DNA of 64,000 nt, from the NCBI RefSeq assembly GCF_008033235.1, contig NZ_CP042432.1, positions 558,001 to 622,000 of the forward strand, read 5' to 3'. Positions 62,484-64,000 of this stretch are shown piece after piece. The number at the start of each line of letters is the position of its first letter. Positions within the stretch are counted from its first letter, which is position 1. The DNA is from Anseongella ginsenosidimutans (lineage in GTDB: Bacteria; Bacteroidota; Bacteroidia; Sphingobacteriales; Sphingobacteriaceae). The notes under the pieces were generated by a model. The model did no database searches. It had not been told where the DNA came from and worked only from the letters and a program-made list of their open reading frames with translations. The position numbers were made by a program, and so were the translations under genes.

Positions 62484-64000
62484 CTACCTGATATCAACAC
62501 CGACATTCTGAAAGAAAAAGGCCCACTTATCGGCTTGCTCTTCTATGATTTTGGAGGTTGGCTTGCCTGCGCCATGACCGGCTTTTGTTTCTATCCGGAT
62601 CAGGACCGGATCTTCGCCGGAATGGTATTCCTGGAGGCGGGCGGCAAATTTGAAGGAATGGGCCGGCACCACGCGGTCGTCATGTTCGGCGGTGGTTACA
62701 AGGGTTGCCGGGTAATCCGTACCGGGGCGCAGGTTGTGATAGGGGAATAGCCGTAGAGGTATTCAAACATTTCTTTCGAATCGCCGGCGGTCCCGTAATC
62801 GTAGGCCCAGCCCGCGCCCGCGGTAAATTCATGGTAACGCAGCATATCCAGTACGCCCACGGCGGGGAAAGCCACTTTGAACAATTCCGGGCGCTGGGTC
62901 ATACATGCGCCAACCAGCAGGCCGCCATTGGACCCGCCGGCGATGGCCAGGCGTTCGGAAGAAGTATACTTATGCTCGATGAGGTATTCGGCCGCGGCAA
63001 TGAAATCATCGAATACATTCTGTTTATTCATCTTTGTGCCGGCCAGGTGCCAGTCTTCGCCGTATTCTCCTCCTCCCCGGATATTGGGCACCGCGTAAAT
63101 GCCCCCGTTTTCCAGTAAAATAATGTTGGAGACGCTAAACCCAGGGGTAAGGCTAATGTTAAATCCACCGTAGCCATATAGCATAGCCGGGTTGGATCCG
63201 TCTTTTTCAAGGCCCTTTTTATAAGTAATGATCATGGGTATCCGGGTGCCGTCCTTTGAGGTATAGAACACCTGTTCGGATACGTAGGCCTCAGGGTCAA
63301 ACTGCACTTCGGCTTTCCGGTAAACTTCCGATGTTCCGCTGTCCGGGTGGTAACTGAAAATAGTGGGCGGGTAAATATAAGAAGTGAAGGTATAGTAAAG
63401 CGTGTCCTGGCCCTCCTTGCCGCTGAAGCCGCCCGCGCTGCCAAGCCCGGGGAGATCAATGGTCCGTTCCAGCTTTCCGTCCATATCATATTGCTGCACC
63501 AGCGAGGTGGCGTCTTTCAGGTACCGGGCAAATAGCTTTCCTCCGCCGGTACTGACTCCAAGGACGTTTTCCGTCTCGGGGATAAGTACATTCCAGTTAT
63601 CCGGCTGGTGAGCGCCGGCAACGGCGGTTACCAGCTGCTGATTGGGGGCGTCCAGGTTGGTAAGAATATAAAGGAGGCTGTCCTGGTTTGCAACAATCGT
63701 ATGTTCGTTTTCCATGTTCCGGACTACAGGTATAATGTCGCCGCCCGCCTGCTGCAGGTCCCGGATATATAATTCATTACCCGTTGTAGTATTGGCAGCT
63801 GTGATCACCAGGTAGCGCTCATCTTCGGTCAGGTAAGCGCCTATGTACCGGCGCGGCGTTTCATCGCCGCCAAATACCAGCCGGTCGCTGGCCTGCGATG
63901 TGCCCAGGCGATGGTAGTAAAGTTTATGCCTGTCCGTCATTGCCGACAAGCGGCTGCCTTCCGATGGCTTGTCATAGCTGCTGTAATAAAACCCTTCATT
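62484..64000 (-). CDS. Prolyl oligopeptidase (S9A), N-terminus outside the window, apparent one-base frameshift
   Basis: The gene runs in from beyond base 64000. The frame is open through the propeller ([24 protein letters not shown]) into the alpha/beta-hydrolase domain. The nucleophile is in GGSNGGLLV, after [11 protein letters not shown]. The first frame ends near 62696; a second carries the rest: AEHDDRV with the catalytic Asp region, [12 protein letters not shown], and [12 protein letters not shown] with the catalytic His. The break is the four-G run 62742-62745; a fifth base restores [19 protein letters not shown]. It cuts peptides after proline, probably in the periplasm. Probably intact in the organism. 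Confidence 0.9.

Overview
The window is chromosomal DNA of a member of the Bacteroidota, most likely from the Sphingobacteriia/Chitinophagia branch. The evidence is a SusC/SusD pair, a Bacteroidota-type SecA of about 1,100 residues, a SerB-SerA type fusion, three-gene pntA1-pntA2-pntB, DUF4369-thioredoxin and MG2-plug proteins, TAnnTTTG-like -7 boxes, and the block groEL-groES-secG-TPR protein-lptE-sigma54 activator-miaB. Most of the window is housekeeping DNA with a few accessory islands. Both ends cut genes: groEL at the left and a prolyl oligopeptidase at the right.

Layout. 1-5.6 kb: chaperonin, Sec, LPS-export and tRNA-modification block on the minus strand. 5.7-11.5 kb: sulfatase, tRNA-Gly(CCC), AsmA-like protein, ilvE, TlpA-like protein. 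11.6-16.3 kb: ceramidase-like protein, murQ, a Tat-signal DegT-type aminotransferase and a divergent DeoR regulator. 16.3-27.8 kb: a ribose/ADP-ribose scavenging locus, made of ribokinase, sugar permease, SusC, SusD and two different exported ADP-ribosylglycohydrolases, with a divergent helical-repeat protein at its head that may be its regulator. 27.8-33.7 kb: FG-GAP protein, fluoride channel, phosphoserine phosphatase fused to a shortened SerA, SDR, dnaG. 33.8-35.7 kb: a deletion-scarred AAA/DUF4143 ATPase with its tandem operator, a lipoprotein, and a repeat-rich spacer. 35.7-45.9 kb: pnt genes, M20 amidohydrolase, SPOR-like protein, secA, purD, small lipoprotein. 45.9-50.4 kb: ureohydrolase-like protein, Tat-exported Gfo/Idh/MocA protein, and a Fic enzyme fused to an AbiEi-like winged helix. 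50.4-64 kb: TPR protein, PVC-type cytochrome c protein, phosphopantetheinyl transferase, dcd, MG2-plug protein, a convergent sigma54 response regulator/hybrid kinase pair, and prolyl oligopeptidase.

The ribose locus reads as one system. SusC/SusD take a ribose-bearing ligand across the outer membrane, the two exported ADP-ribosylglycohydrolases would free ribose outside the cytoplasm, the permease imports it, and ribokinase phosphorylates it. It resembles the rus ribose-scavenging systems known in Bacteroides. I see no nucleoside hydrolase and no second ribokinase.

A caution for any reader: seven genes (sulfatase, ribokinase, FG-GAP protein, dnaG, small lipoprotein, Gfo/Idh/MocA, prolyl oligopeptidase) each carry an apparent one-base deletion, in six of them clearly in a short G or C run. 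All have the same sign, and one of the genes (dnaG) is essential. The simplest reading is systematic homopolymer under-calling in the assembly, so these genes are probably intact in the organism. The TPR protein at 50.4-51.0 kb has a differently shaped frameshift, and the DUF4143 ATPase is a true deletion remnant.
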